Assembly (NCBI RefSeq): GCF_030014955.1
Contig: NZ_JAGRPV010000001.1
Location: forward strand, 1,302,001 to 1,366,000
Reading direction: 5' to 3'
DNA: 64,000 nt
DNA from: Cohnella hashimotonis
Lineage (GTDB): Bacteria > Bacillota > Bacilli > Paenibacillales > Paenibacillaceae
Below are positions 1-7,818 of this stretch, piece after piece (position 1 is the stretch's first letter; the number at the start of each line of letters is the position of its first letter). The notes below the pieces were generated by a model, which saw only the letters and a list, made by a program, of their open reading frames with translations, searched no databases and was not told the DNA's origin. A program made the position numbers and the translations under genes.

Positions 1-336
1 GAGGACATTCGCGGTAATCGCCGTGACGCAGTAGCTATACTTACTGAACTAGAAGGCAAGCTGCCCTCGGGCAGCAGGCTGCAGAGCGTCAGTTACAGCA
101 GCTTGGGCCAGATCGGGCTGACCGTTCAAGTGTCGGATTTCGATAGCGCGTCCCGCTATCTGTTCGATCTGAAGCATATGTCGTTCGCCGCGTCTGCGCA
201 GCTGCAATCGGTCGCGCAGAGCCCTGCCGGAGAAGGTCCGGTCGTTGTCGCCTCCAAAACGGCGATTTATTCGCTCGATATGAAGAAGCCGGAAGGAGGA
301 GAAGGAAATGACGGGACTGCAGACGCAGCTCAATAA
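1..336 (+). CDS. PilN-like type IV pilus assembly protein, 3' part
   Basis: The reading frame is open from the first base and ends at TAA 334-336, so the start lies outside the window. The visible 111 residues include a stretch on discriminating short extracytoplasmic subdomains (LPSGSRLQSVSYSSLGQIGLTVQVSD), typical in style of the periplasmic-type ferredoxin-fold end of PilN. The identification leans on the next gene, which overlaps it by 29 nt and looks like PilO. PilN and PilO normally pair at the membrane to align the pilus platform with the ATPase. The fragment alone would be hard to classify, so the call is moderate. Confidence 0.5.
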   Translation, partial: EDIRGNRRDAVAILTELEGKLPSGSRLQSVSYSSLGQIGLTVQVSDFDSASRYLFDLKHMSFAASAQLQSVAQSPAGEGPVVVASKTAIYSLDMKKPEGGEGNDGTADAAQ

Positions 337-931
337 ACGATCGTTGAGCCTTATCGGCGTCGTCCTGCTTTTTCTGCTCCTGCTGATGTTTGTCGTGTAC
401 AAGCAGATGCCGCTTAACTCGGAGCTGTCAGATCAGCGCGACCAGATCGCGAGTCTTCGCAGCCAATCGGACTTACTCACGAAAAAGGCCGCCGAGGGCA
501 GTGCGGCGGGCGCTGAACTCTCGGACGCGTCCGTTCAACAGGCGCTCCCGCTGTCGGACAATACGGAACAGATGCTGCTTGATTTGAAAAAAATCAGCCA
601 GGCAACAGGCGTAGCGCTGCTCAACGCGACCTTTAGCGCATCCGACACCAACCAGCTGCAAAGTATGCTAGGCGGGGAGCAAACGCCGTATGCGTCGGTC
701 GGCGAGCTCAAGACGGCCGTCGCCATCGAAGGCACGTACGATCGGCTGCTGGAGTGGGTTGGCGCCTTGCAGAAGCTCGAGCGTCTCGTATCGGTAGACA
801 ATTTCGCAATCGCGAAGCCTGCAGCCGCGGATCTGGGCAAGGCGATGACGCTAAACGTCAATTTTACCGCCTACTTCGATCCGTCCTATCGCAATCTGGT
901 AGATGAAGAGCTGCTGCCCTACAAAGAATAA
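308..931 (+). CDS. PilO-like type IV pilus inner-membrane assembly protein
   Basis: A 207-residue protein with a short cytoplasmic N-terminus, one strong membrane helix (about residues 15-32, LIGVVLLFLLLLMFVVY), a predicted coiled-coil stretch (about 35-60) and a soluble domain of about 140 residues. That order and length match PilO/GspM-like alignment proteins of type IV pilus machines. The ATG at 308 follows a purine-rich GGAGGAGAAGGA site and overlaps the upstream gene by 29 nt, which suggests translational coupling. No further pilus gene follows; about 140 nt separate it from dnaB. The PilO label is family-level inference from architecture and position. Confidence 0.55.
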   Translation: MTGLQTQLNKRSLSLIGVVLLFLLLLMFVVYKQMPLNSELSDQRDQIASLRSQSDLLTKKAAEGSAAGAELSDASVQQALPLSDNTEQMLLDLKKISQATGVALLNATFSASDTNQLQSMLGGEQTPYASVGELKTAVAIEGTYDRLLEWVGALQKLERLVSVDNFAIAKPAAADLGKAMTLNVNFTAYFDPSYRNLVDEELLPYKE

Positions 932-1025
932 ATGTTCGATTCCCTATCTGAAGGGGACGCCGCGGAGCTCCGGCCCGTTCCGTCCTCTTTTCATTTTTTT
1001 CAGAGTCAGCGGGACCGAAGGATAT

Positions 1026-1033
1026 GCTACAAT
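1026..1033 (+). promoter_or_regulatory. Extended -10 promoter upstream of dnaB
   Basis: TGC-TACAAT is an extended -10 element about 40 nt before the dnaB start. No good -35 hexamer is visible, which is usual for extended -10 promoters. It would separate dnaB-dnaI transcription from the pilus operon. Confidence 0.4.
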
Positions 1034-1071
1034 AGAGAGACACTCTACGAAAAAAGGTTGTCGAATACGGT

Positions 1072-2577
1072 ATGCGAGTGTCGAATAAGCTTGAATTTAC
1101 GGAGCATCATCGCTATACCGCCTGTCGGGACTTCTCGCTCGGCGGCTTGGAGCGACGCGTGCTGGCCGAACTTTATCAACCGATGGCGGGTGCCCTCTCT
1201 ATCGGCTTATATCTGTTGCTCTACCATCATCTCGGCGACGACGAGACGGGCTGCGTGCAGCCGGAGGCACAGCGCAGGCTTTTTCTCGGGCTGGGGATCG
1301 AGCCGAATACGGCAGGCAGGCAGTCGCTCGTCGAGAGCGCTTCGAAGCTGGAGGCTATCGGCCTGCTGCAGACGTTCAGGCAGCACGATCCGGCGGCGGA
1401 CGAGACGCTTTATGAATACGTACTGCAGCGGCCGCTCGCGCCAGGTGAGTTTTTTGCCAACCTGCATCTGTCCTTGCTGCTCAGGGACCGCATCGGCAAG
1501 CCGGCGCTGATGGAGCTTCGCGAATCGCTCGCGCCGCGCAGCCCATCGGGGCTGGCGAGGTTTCTGAACCGCGAAGAGATCACGGTACCGTTTTACGAGC
1601 TGTTCCGCATTAATGCAGCGCAGATCGATCCGGAGCTGGAGCAGTCGCTGACGCAGTCGGCGCCCGCTCGCGAAGTCGGCGCATCCCAGCCGGAGCGCGT
1701 GCGCCACAGCGAGCTGCTGCTTCGGTTCCCGCGAGGCTCTTCGAACCGGATGCATGTCGAGCGGCTGAATCGCGCGCCGGAGTCGATGGCCCAGATCAAC
1801 TTTCTGGCGTACAAATTCGACCTCGAGCTTCCCGAGATCAGCCGGTTGCTGGACGAAGACGGCGTCTTCCTGTCTGACGGGACGCTCCACTGGGACGAGT
1901 TGCAGTCCCGGGCCAATCTGATCTACCGTCAAGGCCGCAAGCGCGGCGAAGAGCGCGAACGTTATCTGTCGCGCATCGGAGAGCCCGCTTCGGATGAGGC
2001 GGCTTCCGCCGCGGTGGACGAAGCGTTGTACGCGGTCCCGCCGTTCGAGGTGCCGGAGCGACTCAGCAAGCAGGTCGCGAAAGACGAATACGGACGAATG
2101 CTCATACTCGAACCGTACACGCGGTTTTTGGAGCGATTTTTCCCGGGCTCGGTGCCTGACGTGTTCGCGCGTATTTTCGAGCGCATCGATTTGAACTATA
2201 AGCTGCCCGAAGCGGTCATTAACGTGCTGATCCACTACGTGCTGGGCACGAACCATGCGCAGCGCCTGACGGCGAGCTTCATCGATTCGGTCGCTGCAAA
2301 TATGCTTGCCAAAGGCATCGATTCCTATGACAAAGCCGTCCGCTACGTGCGCGAGCAGGAGAAGCTGAACGATACGCTCGAGCGCAGGCGCAGAGGCGAG
2401 AGCGAGCCCGCATCGGCCGGCAAAGGCAAGACGTCGTCGGGGCGCAGCCGGGCAAGCACATCGGGTTCGCGCAAGCCGTCCATGCCCGTCGTCGAGGACA
2501 AAGGGCCGGCGAAGGCACTGTCCGCCGAGGAGCGTCAGCGACTGCGCGATCTCGCGCGGCAGCTGGATAAGAGCTGA
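1072..2577 (+). CDS. dnaB: Replication initiation and membrane attachment protein DnaB (Bacillus type)
   Basis: A 501-residue protein of the Bacillus DnaB/DnaD primosome family (not the E. coli DnaB helicase). In Bacillus it acts with DnaD and DnaI to load the replicative helicase at oriC and at restart sites. The N-terminal winged-helix region (TACRDFSLGGLERRVLAELY) and the DnaB/DnaD-type helical domain around residues 340-440, with INVLIHYVLGTN, AANMLAKGIDSYDKAVRYV, are recognisable. The C-terminus (about 440-485) is Ser/Arg/Lys-rich and looks disordered. dnaI follows 115 nt later, the standard pairing. The ATG at 1072 gives the expected N-terminus; the RBS is weak. Confidence 0.88.
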   Translation: MRVSNKLEFTEHHRYTACRDFSLGGLERRVLAELYQPMAGALSIGLYLLLYHHLGDDETGCVQPEAQRRLFLGLGIEPNTAGRQSLVESASKLEAIGLLQTFRQHDPAADETLYEYVLQRPLAPGEFFANLHLSLLLRDRIGKPALMELRESLAPRSPSGLARFLNREEITVPFYELFRINAAQIDPELEQSLTQSAPAREVGASQPERVRHSELLLRFPRGSSNRMHVERLNRAPESMAQINFLAYKFDLELPEISRLLDEDGVFLSDGTLHWDELQSRANLIYRQGRKRGEERERYLSRIGEPASDEAASAAVDEALYAVPPFEVPERLSKQVAKDEYGRMLILEPYTRFLERFFPGSVPDVFARIFERIDLNYKLPEAVINVLIHYVLGTNHAQRLTASFIDSVAANMLAKGIDSYDKAVRYVREQEKLNDTLERRRRGESEPASAGKGKTSSGRSRASTSGSRKPSMPVVEDKGPAKALSAEERQRLRDLARQLDKS

Positions 2578-2692
2578 GTGGCTGATACGGCTCGGTGCGT
2601 GATCGGCACCGGCCCGGCTGAATAAGAATGCGCCAACGTCTTGTTGGCCCGACATAATGAGAACTATCTTGCCATAGAAAGGAGGGAGCGCG

Positions 2693-3640
2693 ATGGAGTC
2701 GCTTGGAGAAGCGCTGCGCAGCTGGAAGGCCGCGCCGGGTGTCGGCGACCTGGACAGCCTTACGCATCGGGTGCTGAACGACCCGCTGGTCATGCAGATT
2801 CGCCGCCGGTACCCCGGTCTGGAAGAACGGACCCTCCGCATCAACCTGAACAAGCTGTATCAGTATGCCAAGGAGGACCGGAGCTGCAGGAACTGCCCGG
2901 GGCTCGAACGTTGTCCCAACGATATGCAAGGCCATTATACGTCGATTACTTGTGCGGAGCAGAACGGCAAGTGGCAGTTGTTCGACGGGAAGACGCCGTG
3001 CGCGAGATGGCTGGCCAACGAGCATCAGGAGCAGGTCCGGCGCAGAATAACCAGTCTCAGCAGCAATGTGGACATCGAAGCCGACAGCTACGAGGCCGAA
3101 CAAATGCTCGATCTCGATGACGAGCGGGAGGACGCGGTTTTGCAGCTGCTGGCTTATGTGAACCGGACGCGAACCGACGGCTTGCAGAAGAAGGGGCTGT
3201 ACCTGATGGGCAGCTTCGGTACCGGCAAGACGTACATGGCCGCCTATCTGCTGCACAAGCTCGCCAAGGAAGGCAAGACAGGCGTCATCGTCTACATGCC
3301 CGACTTTGTGGAGGACGCCAAGGCGCTCATGATGGAACCGCAAAAGCTCAAAGAAACGATGACGCTTATGAAGGAAACAGATCTGCTCGTTTTCGACGAT
3401 ATCGGCGCAGAGAACTTGAGCCCATGGGTCAGAGATCATGTGATCGGCGCGATCCTGAATCACAGAATGAACCGCAAGCCGACCTTTTACACCTCCAATC
3501 ACGATCTCGAATCGCTGGAGCGCCACTTCAGCTTCACGCACAAGGAAGGCGAGGAGCTTCATAAAGGCCAGCGTCTGATGGACCGGATCCGCCCGTTCGT
3601 AGACGTCGTGCATGTGCGAGGCCGCAATCAGCGAGGGTAG
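2693..3640 (+). CDS. dnaI: Primosomal protein DnaI, helicase loader
   Basis: A 315-residue AAA+ ATPase that loads the hexameric replicative helicase in Bacillus-type bacteria. An N-terminal domain with a Cys cluster (CRNCPGLERCPN, near residues 64-75, and a further C) matches the zinc-binding helicase-interaction domain of DnaI. The ATPase domain follows, with Walker A GSFGTGKT near residue 173 and Walker B LLVFDDIGAE near 233; a sensor-like YTSNHDLESLERH segment comes after. The start at 2693 has a strong AAGGAGGGAGCG site. It is the second gene of the dnaB-dnaI pair and is followed by a terminator. Confidence 0.92.
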   Translation: MESLGEALRSWKAAPGVGDLDSLTHRVLNDPLVMQIRRRYPGLEERTLRINLNKLYQYAKEDRSCRNCPGLERCPNDMQGHYTSITCAEQNGKWQLFDGKTPCARWLANEHQEQVRRRITSLSSNVDIEADSYEAEQMLDLDDEREDAVLQLLAYVNRTRTDGLQKKGLYLMGSFGTGKTYMAAYLLHKLAKEGKTGVIVYMPDFVEDAKALMMEPQKLKETMTLMKETDLLVFDDIGAENLSPWVRDHVIGAILNHRMNRKPTFYTSNHDLESLERHFSFTHKEGEELHKGQRLMDRIRPFVDVVHVRGRNQRG

Positions 3641-3678
3641 TCCCTCAATAACGCAATCCGCATTCCTTTTATCATCCA

Positions 3679-3711
3679 AGCCCGCAGCATTGCTGCGCGG
3701 CTTTTTTTTTG
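3679..3711 (+). terminator. Rho-independent terminator after dnaI
   Basis: GCCCGCAGC-ATT-GCTGCGCGGC, with a one-base bulge, is followed directly by a run of nine or ten T. It closes the dnaB-dnaI unit 40 nt after the dnaI stop. Confidence 0.85.
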
Positions 3712-3788
3712 TATTTTCATCGATTGATTATTTTTGTTTTTCGTGTCCATCTATCAATGAATCTTATAAGCGAATTAAATTATACTTA

Positions 3789-3818
3789 TTGACACTAAAC
3801 CCACCGGCCTGCTATGAT
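3789..3818 (+). promoter_or_regulatory. Sigma-A promoter of the sulfate uptake operon
   Basis: TTGACA (3789-3794) and TATGAT (3813-3818) are separated by 18 bp, 70 nt before the binding-protein start. Both hexamers are near consensus in an AT-rich stretch. Confidence 0.75.
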
Positions 3819-3827
3819 TTGTTAAAA

Positions 3828-3850
3828 CCTATTGAAATGGTAGGAATTAT
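3828..3850 (+). promoter_or_regulatory. Possible CymR-type operator
   Basis: CCTA-N9-TAGG is followed by AATTAT, giving the half-site TAGGAATTAT just downstream of the -10. This resembles CymR sites that repress sulfur-uptake genes in Bacillus when cysteine is ample. The left half is imperfect, so the call is tentative. Confidence 0.35.
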
Positions 3851-3887
3851 ATGAATTGCTACCGGATAACCGGAGGGGGATTGGAAA

Positions 3888-5021
3888 ATGAAATTGAAAT
3901 CGTCTAAAAAGATCATGTCGTTCGCCGTCGTTGCCCTGTTCGTCGCGTTGCTGTCCGCATGCGGCTCGAACAACAACAACAATGCCGCAAGCTCCGGCAG
4001 CGCGTCCGCGTCCTCATCCGCATCAGGAACCGCATCGCCGTCGGGTACGGCTTCCTCAGAGCCATCCGCTGCGGCCACAGACAAGCCGAAGTCCATCGAG
4101 CTGCTGAACGTATCTTACGACCCGACACGCGAACTGTACGAAGCTTTCAACAAGAGCTTTGCAGATTATTGGAAGAAAGAAACCGGCCAGACGGTCAAGA
4201 TCAATCAGTCGCACGGCGGCTCCGGCGCGCAAGCGCGCAAGGTGCTCGACGGCCTCGAAGCGGACGTCGTGACGCTCGCGCTCGCCTACGACATCGATTC
4301 GCTCACCGATAGCGGCCTGATCAAAAAAGATTGGCAGCAGTCGTTCGAATCGAACAGCTCGCCATATACGTCGACGATCGTCTTCCTCGTTCGCAAGGGC
4401 AATCCGAAGGGTCTTAAGGACTGGAACGATCTGATCAAGGAAGGCGTTCAGGTCATCACGCCGAATCCGAAGACGTCGGGCGGCGCGCGTTGGAACTACC
4501 TCGCAGCGTGGGGCTACGCGCAGCAGCAGGACGGCAACGACGAGGCGAAGACCAAGGATTTCATGAAAAAGCTGTTCGCTAACGTTCCCGTGCTCGATAC
4601 CGGCGCTCGGGGCGCGACGACGACGTTCGTAGAACGCAAGATCGGCGATGTGCTGCTTGCCTGGGAGAACGAAGCTTATCTCGCCAAGAAGGAGTACGGC
4701 GACGAGTTCGAGATCGTCACGCCGTCGCTCAGCATCCTGGCCGAGCCGCCGGTCGCCGTCGTCGACAAGAACGCCGACAAGCGCGGTACCCGCGAAGTCG
4801 CCGAAGCTTACCTGAAGTACCTCTACACCCCGGAAGGCCAAGAGATCGCAGCGCAGAACTTCTACCGTCCTCGTTTGCAAGAGGTCGCCGACAAGTACAA
4901 GGATCAATTCCCGACGCTTAATCTGCTCACGATCGACAAGGATTTCGGAGGATGGACCGAGGCTCAGAAAAAGCACTTCGCCGACGGCGGTACGTTCGAC
5001 GAAGTGTACACCAAAGGTTAA
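3888..5021 (+). CDS. sbp: Sulfate/thiosulfate ABC transporter substrate-binding lipoprotein
   Basis: A 377-residue lipoprotein: basic N-terminus, hydrophobic helix and lipobox LLSAC (Cys at about residue 22), then an Asn/Ser/Ala-rich linker of some 45 residues. The mature part has Sbp-family signatures: [47 protein letters not shown] and the C-terminal [19 protein letters not shown]. It captures sulfate or thiosulfate outside the membrane for CysT/CysW. The ATG at 3888 has a CGGAGGGG site. It is the first gene of the operon, 36 nt before cysT. Confidence 0.93.
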   Translation: MKLKSSKKIMSFAVVALFVALLSACGSNNNNNAASSGSASASSSASGTASPSGTASSEPSAAATDKPKSIELLNVSYDPTRELYEAFNKSFADYWKKETGQTVKINQSHGGSGAQARKVLDGLEADVVTLALAYDIDSLTDSGLIKKDWQQSFESNSSPYTSTIVFLVRKGNPKGLKDWNDLIKEGVQVITPNPKTSGGARWNYLAAWGYAQQQDGNDEAKTKDFMKKLFANVPVLDTGARGATTTFVERKIGDVLLAWENEAYLAKKEYGDEFEIVTPSLSILAEPPVAVVDKNADKRGTREVAEAYLKYLYTPEGQEIAAQNFYRPRLQEVADKYKDQFPTLNLLTIDKDFGGWTEAQKKHFADGGTFDEVYTKG

Positions 5022-5057
5022 TATCTCCTAACCCGACAGCGAGGAAGGACGATCGCA

Positions 5058-5894
5058 ATGGCTTCCCAGGTCAAAGAAAAACGAATTCTGCCCGGATTTC
5101 GGATTACAATGGGTTACTCCATTCTGTACTTGAGCTTAATCGTGCTCATCCCGCTGGCGGCGCTGATCGTGAAGACCGCGGGTCTCACGCTTCCGCAATT
5201 CTGGCATACCGTGACGAGCGAGCGCGTGCTCGCTTCGTACCGGGTCAGCTTGCTGACCTCCCTGTTCGCCGCGCTGGTCAACGTCGTTTTCGGCCTCATC
5301 GTCGCCTGGGTGCTCGTGCGCTACCGTTTCCCCGGAAAAAAGATCGTCGACGGCTTGATCGACATGCCCTTCGCGCTGCCGACGGCGGTTGCGGGCATCG
5401 CGCTCACATCGATCTACGCGCCGAACGGCTGGATCGGTTCGCTGTTGGACCCGCTCGGCATTAAGGTCGCTTATACGCCGCTCGGGATCACGGTCGCGCT
5501 CATCTTCATCGGTCTGCCGTTCGTCGTGCGGACCGTGCAGCCGGTGCTTCATGACCTGGAAAACGACATGGAAGAAGCGGCCGCACTTCTCGGCGCGCAC
5601 CGCTGGCGGACATTTCGCAAGGTGCTGCTGCCCGAGCTGATCCCGCCGCTCATCACGGGCTTTGCCCTGGCCTTCTCGCGGGGGATCGGGGAGTACGGCT
5701 CGGTCGTATTTATCTCCGGCAACATGCCGATGAAGACCGAGATTACGCCGCTGCTCATCATTACGAAGCTCGAGCAGTTCGAATACAGCCAGGCGACGGC
5801 GATCGCGCTGGTGCTGCTGATTATCTCGTTCGCGCTCCTGCTGCTCATCAATACGCTGCAACGGTGGACCAACCGCCGTCTGCGGACGAGTTAA
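5058..5894 (+). CDS. cysT: Sulfate ABC transporter permease CysT (CysU)
   Basis: A 278-residue polytopic membrane protein with about six helices. It carries the permease EAA loop ([21 protein letters not shown]) that docks with the ATPase, and CysT-typical segments such as [21 protein letters not shown] and [19 protein letters not shown]. It pairs with CysW to form the channel for sulfate. The start has a GAGGAAGG site; cysW begins 12 nt after the stop. The ATPase partner CysA is not in the window. Confidence 0.93.
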   Translation: MASQVKEKRILPGFRITMGYSILYLSLIVLIPLAALIVKTAGLTLPQFWHTVTSERVLASYRVSLLTSLFAALVNVVFGLIVAWVLVRYRFPGKKIVDGLIDMPFALPTAVAGIALTSIYAPNGWIGSLLDPLGIKVAYTPLGITVALIFIGLPFVVRTVQPVLHDLENDMEEAAALLGAHRWRTFRKVLLPELIPPLITGFALAFSRGIGEYGSVVFISGNMPMKTEITPLLIITKLEQFEYSQATAIALVLLIISFALLLLINTLQRWTNRRLRTS

Positions 5895-5906
5895 GGAGGC
5901 CTCGCG

Positions 5907-6791
5907 ATGTCAGGAGCCTCACCGGCTGCAGTCGTATCCCAAGCTCCGCTGCCTGCGGACGTTCGTCCCAAGCATTTGAACGAATCGCGCGGCGTACGCA
6001 TTCTGTTAATCTCGATCGCCCTCCTTTTCGTCGGGCTCGTCGTCGTGCTGCCGATGCTCACGGTCATCGTCCAGGCGTTCCGAAAAGGATGGGAAACCTA
6101 CGCGGAAGCGATCTCCGATCCGGACGCCATCTCGGCGCTTCGGCTGACGCTTACCGTCGCGTTGGTCGCCGTGCCGCTCAACACGCTGTTCGGCGCAGCC
6201 GCGGCCTGGGCGATCACGAAGTTCAAATTTCGCGGCAAAAACCTGCTTATCACACTGATCGACCTGCCGTTCGCCGTCTCGCCGGTTATCGCCGGCCTGG
6301 TCTACATTCTGCTGTTTGGCGCGCAGGGCTTGATCGGTCCCTGGCTGATGGAGCACGATTACAAGATCGTGTTCGCGACGCCGGGCATCATCCTGGCGAC
6401 GATGTTCGTCACCTTCCCGTTCGTCGCCCGCGAGCTGATCCCGCTCATGGAGACGCAAGGCGTGCAGGACGAGGAAGCGGCGGTCAGTCTGGGCGCCAAG
6501 GGCTGGCGGGTGTTCTTCAAGGTAACGCTGCCTAACATCAAGTGGGGTTTGCTGTATGGCATCATCCTCTGCAACGCCCGGGCGATGGGCGAGTTCGGCG
6601 CCGTATCGGTCGTCTCCGGCCATATTCGGGGCGAGACGAACACGCTGCCGCTGCATATCGAGATTTTGTACAACGAGTACCAGTACACCGCATCGTTCGC
6701 GGTCGCGTCGCTGCTCATGGCGCTGGCGATCGTCACCTTGATCATCAAAGGCATCATCGAGCACAAAATGGCGAACAGCCGCACGCACTAA
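5907..6791 (+). CDS. cysW: Sulfate ABC transporter permease CysW
   Basis: A 294-residue permease with six predicted helices, paralogous to CysT. The N-terminus has a hydrophilic extension of about 30 residues before the first helix. The EAA loop is DEEAAVSLGAKGWRVFFKVTLP, and the family segment ARAMGEFGAVSVVSGHIRGETNTLPL is intact. The start follows a perfect AAGGAGG site. CysW and CysT form the heterodimeric sulfate channel. About 100 nt separate it from yezD, with no terminator seen between them, so yezD is probably co-transcribed. Confidence 0.93.
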   Translation: MSGASPAAVVSQAPLPADVRPKHLNESRGVRILLISIALLFVGLVVVLPMLTVIVQAFRKGWETYAEAISDPDAISALRLTLTVALVAVPLNTLFGAAAAWAITKFKFRGKNLLITLIDLPFAVSPVIAGLVYILLFGAQGLIGPWLMEHDYKIVFATPGIILATMFVTFPFVARELIPLMETQGVQDEEAAVSLGAKGWRVFFKVTLPNIKWGLLYGIILCNARAMGEFGAVSVVSGHIRGETNTLPLHIEILYNEYQYTASFAVASLLMALAIVTLIIKGIIEHKMANSRTH

Positions 6792-6893
6792 GCCAGTGAG
6801 CGGGATTTAGACGGGGCACGCAAGACCGCGTCCGTCGCAATAATTTACAATTTATTCAAGTCATCTAAGACGATAACACGAGGAGGCGTCCAA

Positions 6894-7097
6894 ATGGCAA
6901 AACCGTTGGAGTTGAACGATAGCTGGATTCAGCGCATCACGGAAGCCGTAGAAGGGCTTCAATACGGCAACGTGCAGATCATCGTGCACGACGGCCGTAT
7001 CGTTCAGATCGAGCGCACCGAGCGCCGGCGCTTCGACGAGGTGGCGGAGCGCCGCGGCGTGCGCGAGGTACCGCAGGGCGGCGCGGCCGCGAAGTAG
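6894..7097 (+). CDS. YezD-family small protein (DUF2292)
   Basis: A 67-residue protein with the DUF2292/YezD pattern: IQRITEAVEGLQYGNVQIIVHDGRIVQIERTERRRF, that is, an amphipathic helix followed by beta strands. Members sit beside sulfate assimilation genes and are thought to be sulfur-linked, but no biochemical role is established that I know of. The start has a strong CGAGGAGG site. The C-terminal 20 residues are Arg/Gly-rich and variable. It takes the position where cysA is often found. Confidence 0.75.
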   Translation: MAKPLELNDSWIQRITEAVEGLQYGNVQIIVHDGRIVQIERTERRRFDEVAERRGVREVPQGGAAAK

Positions 7098-7159
7098 CAG
7101 TTATGTAAAGGTAAGCTCGCTCTCGGCGTACCGGCGCTTTTGCTTTTCGAATGTTTGGA

Positions 7160-7350
7160 AGGCCAAAAAAACTGCATTTGTAAATCTATTCTCTAGCGAC
7201 TCGCGCCACTTGATGAAATACCTGCAAATATGCAGGTAAATGCAAAGCACAAGCCTAAAATTCGGCTAATGGCGTAAAATACCTGCACTTTTGCATCTAA
7301 ACTGTTCAAAAGGGCCGAAATTGGCAGAAAAAGATGTATATTTGCAGGCA
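7160..7350. repeat. Intergenic TACCTGCA-type repeats
   Basis: This part of the 720-bp gap after yezD carries several related copies of TACCTGCA/TGCAGGTA. One is a perfect inverted repeat, TACCTGCA-AATA-TGCAGGTA (7219-7238); others are at about 7280 and 7342. The stretch is more AT-rich than its surroundings and has no credible gene. Confidence 0.5.
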
Positions 7351-7390
7351 TTGTGGCGAAAAACGACGCTGGCGGCGATACGCTGGCTTG

Positions 7391-7438
7391 TCGGAACGGC
7401 TGTAGGAACGGCTGTCGGAACGGCTGTCGGAACGGCTG
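7391..7438. repeat. Four tandem 12-bp repeats
   Basis: The unit T(C/A)GGAACGGCTG is repeated exactly four times with only C/A variation at position 2. The length is a multiple of three, which creates artificial open frames reading VGTAVGTA on the plus strand. No ribosome-binding site or homology supports a gene. Confidence 0.85.
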
Positions 7439-7501
7439 TAGGATGGGCCAGCGACAGCCGTTCCGCGGGGCGCCAGTTTTCGGATATCCGCAAAACCTAA
7501 A

Positions 7502-7537
7502 AAGGATCGTCAGGCGATCCTTCCCTGACGATTTTTC
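7502..7537 (+). terminator. Terminator-like hairpin with a competing upstream hairpin
   Basis: Stem ATCGTCAGG (7506-7514) pairs with CCTGACGAT (7524-7532), followed by TTTTTC. A second hairpin, AAGGATCG-TCAGG-CGATCCTT (7502-7522), shares the same bases, so only one can form at a time. No gene lies immediately upstream. Confidence 0.55.
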
Positions 7538-7546
7538 TTAAGTTCT

Positions 7547-7571
7547 GCCCGGTGCCTGCACCGGGCTTTTT
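7547..7571 (+). terminator. Strong rho-independent terminator
   Basis: GCCCGGTGC-CT-GCACCGGGC followed by five T. It ends whatever transcript enters this gap from the left, either read-through from the sulfate operon or an unannotated RNA. Confidence 0.8.
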
Positions 7572-7688
7572 CACGTCCGGAACCAAGGTGCAAAAAGTAC
7601 AGCATCGGCGTCGTCATGCTGAAAATTTTCCCCTTACGGCACGAGGACGAGAAGCGGACTGCTGAATAATATACGACGCAAATCGTAA

Positions 7689-7726
7689 TGTAAGCGGTTA
7701 CCGATCCTGTCGGCGACAGACATAAT
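7689..7726 (+). promoter_or_regulatory. Promoter with overlapping cre-like site for the sugar ABC operon
   Basis: TTACCG (7698-7703) and CATAAT (7721-7726) are 17 bp apart. TGTAAGCGGTTACC (7689-7702) overlaps the -35 and matches the catabolite-responsive element consensus except at its last base. This suggests CcpA repression, with an activator, probably the neighbouring YesN-type regulator, helping the poor -35. Confidence 0.45.
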
Positions 7727-7818
7727 GGAGAAGCAAAGAGGCGTTACGATACGGCCGCGCCGATGTCACCTCCGTCTTTCTCCATCATCATTCAAACCGA
7801 AAGGGGATCTTAAAAGAC

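Noticed and set aside
1207..2853. Long antisense frames such as 548 residues opposite dnaB
   Set aside because: GC-rich genes leave long open shadows on the opposite strand. Sense proteins here have clear motifs; the antisense ones do not. The same applies opposite odhA, odhB, ktrB and the helicase.
7266..7541. Small frames reading VGTAVGTA or GCRNGCRN
   Set aside because: They arise from the four 12-bp repeats and have no start signals.
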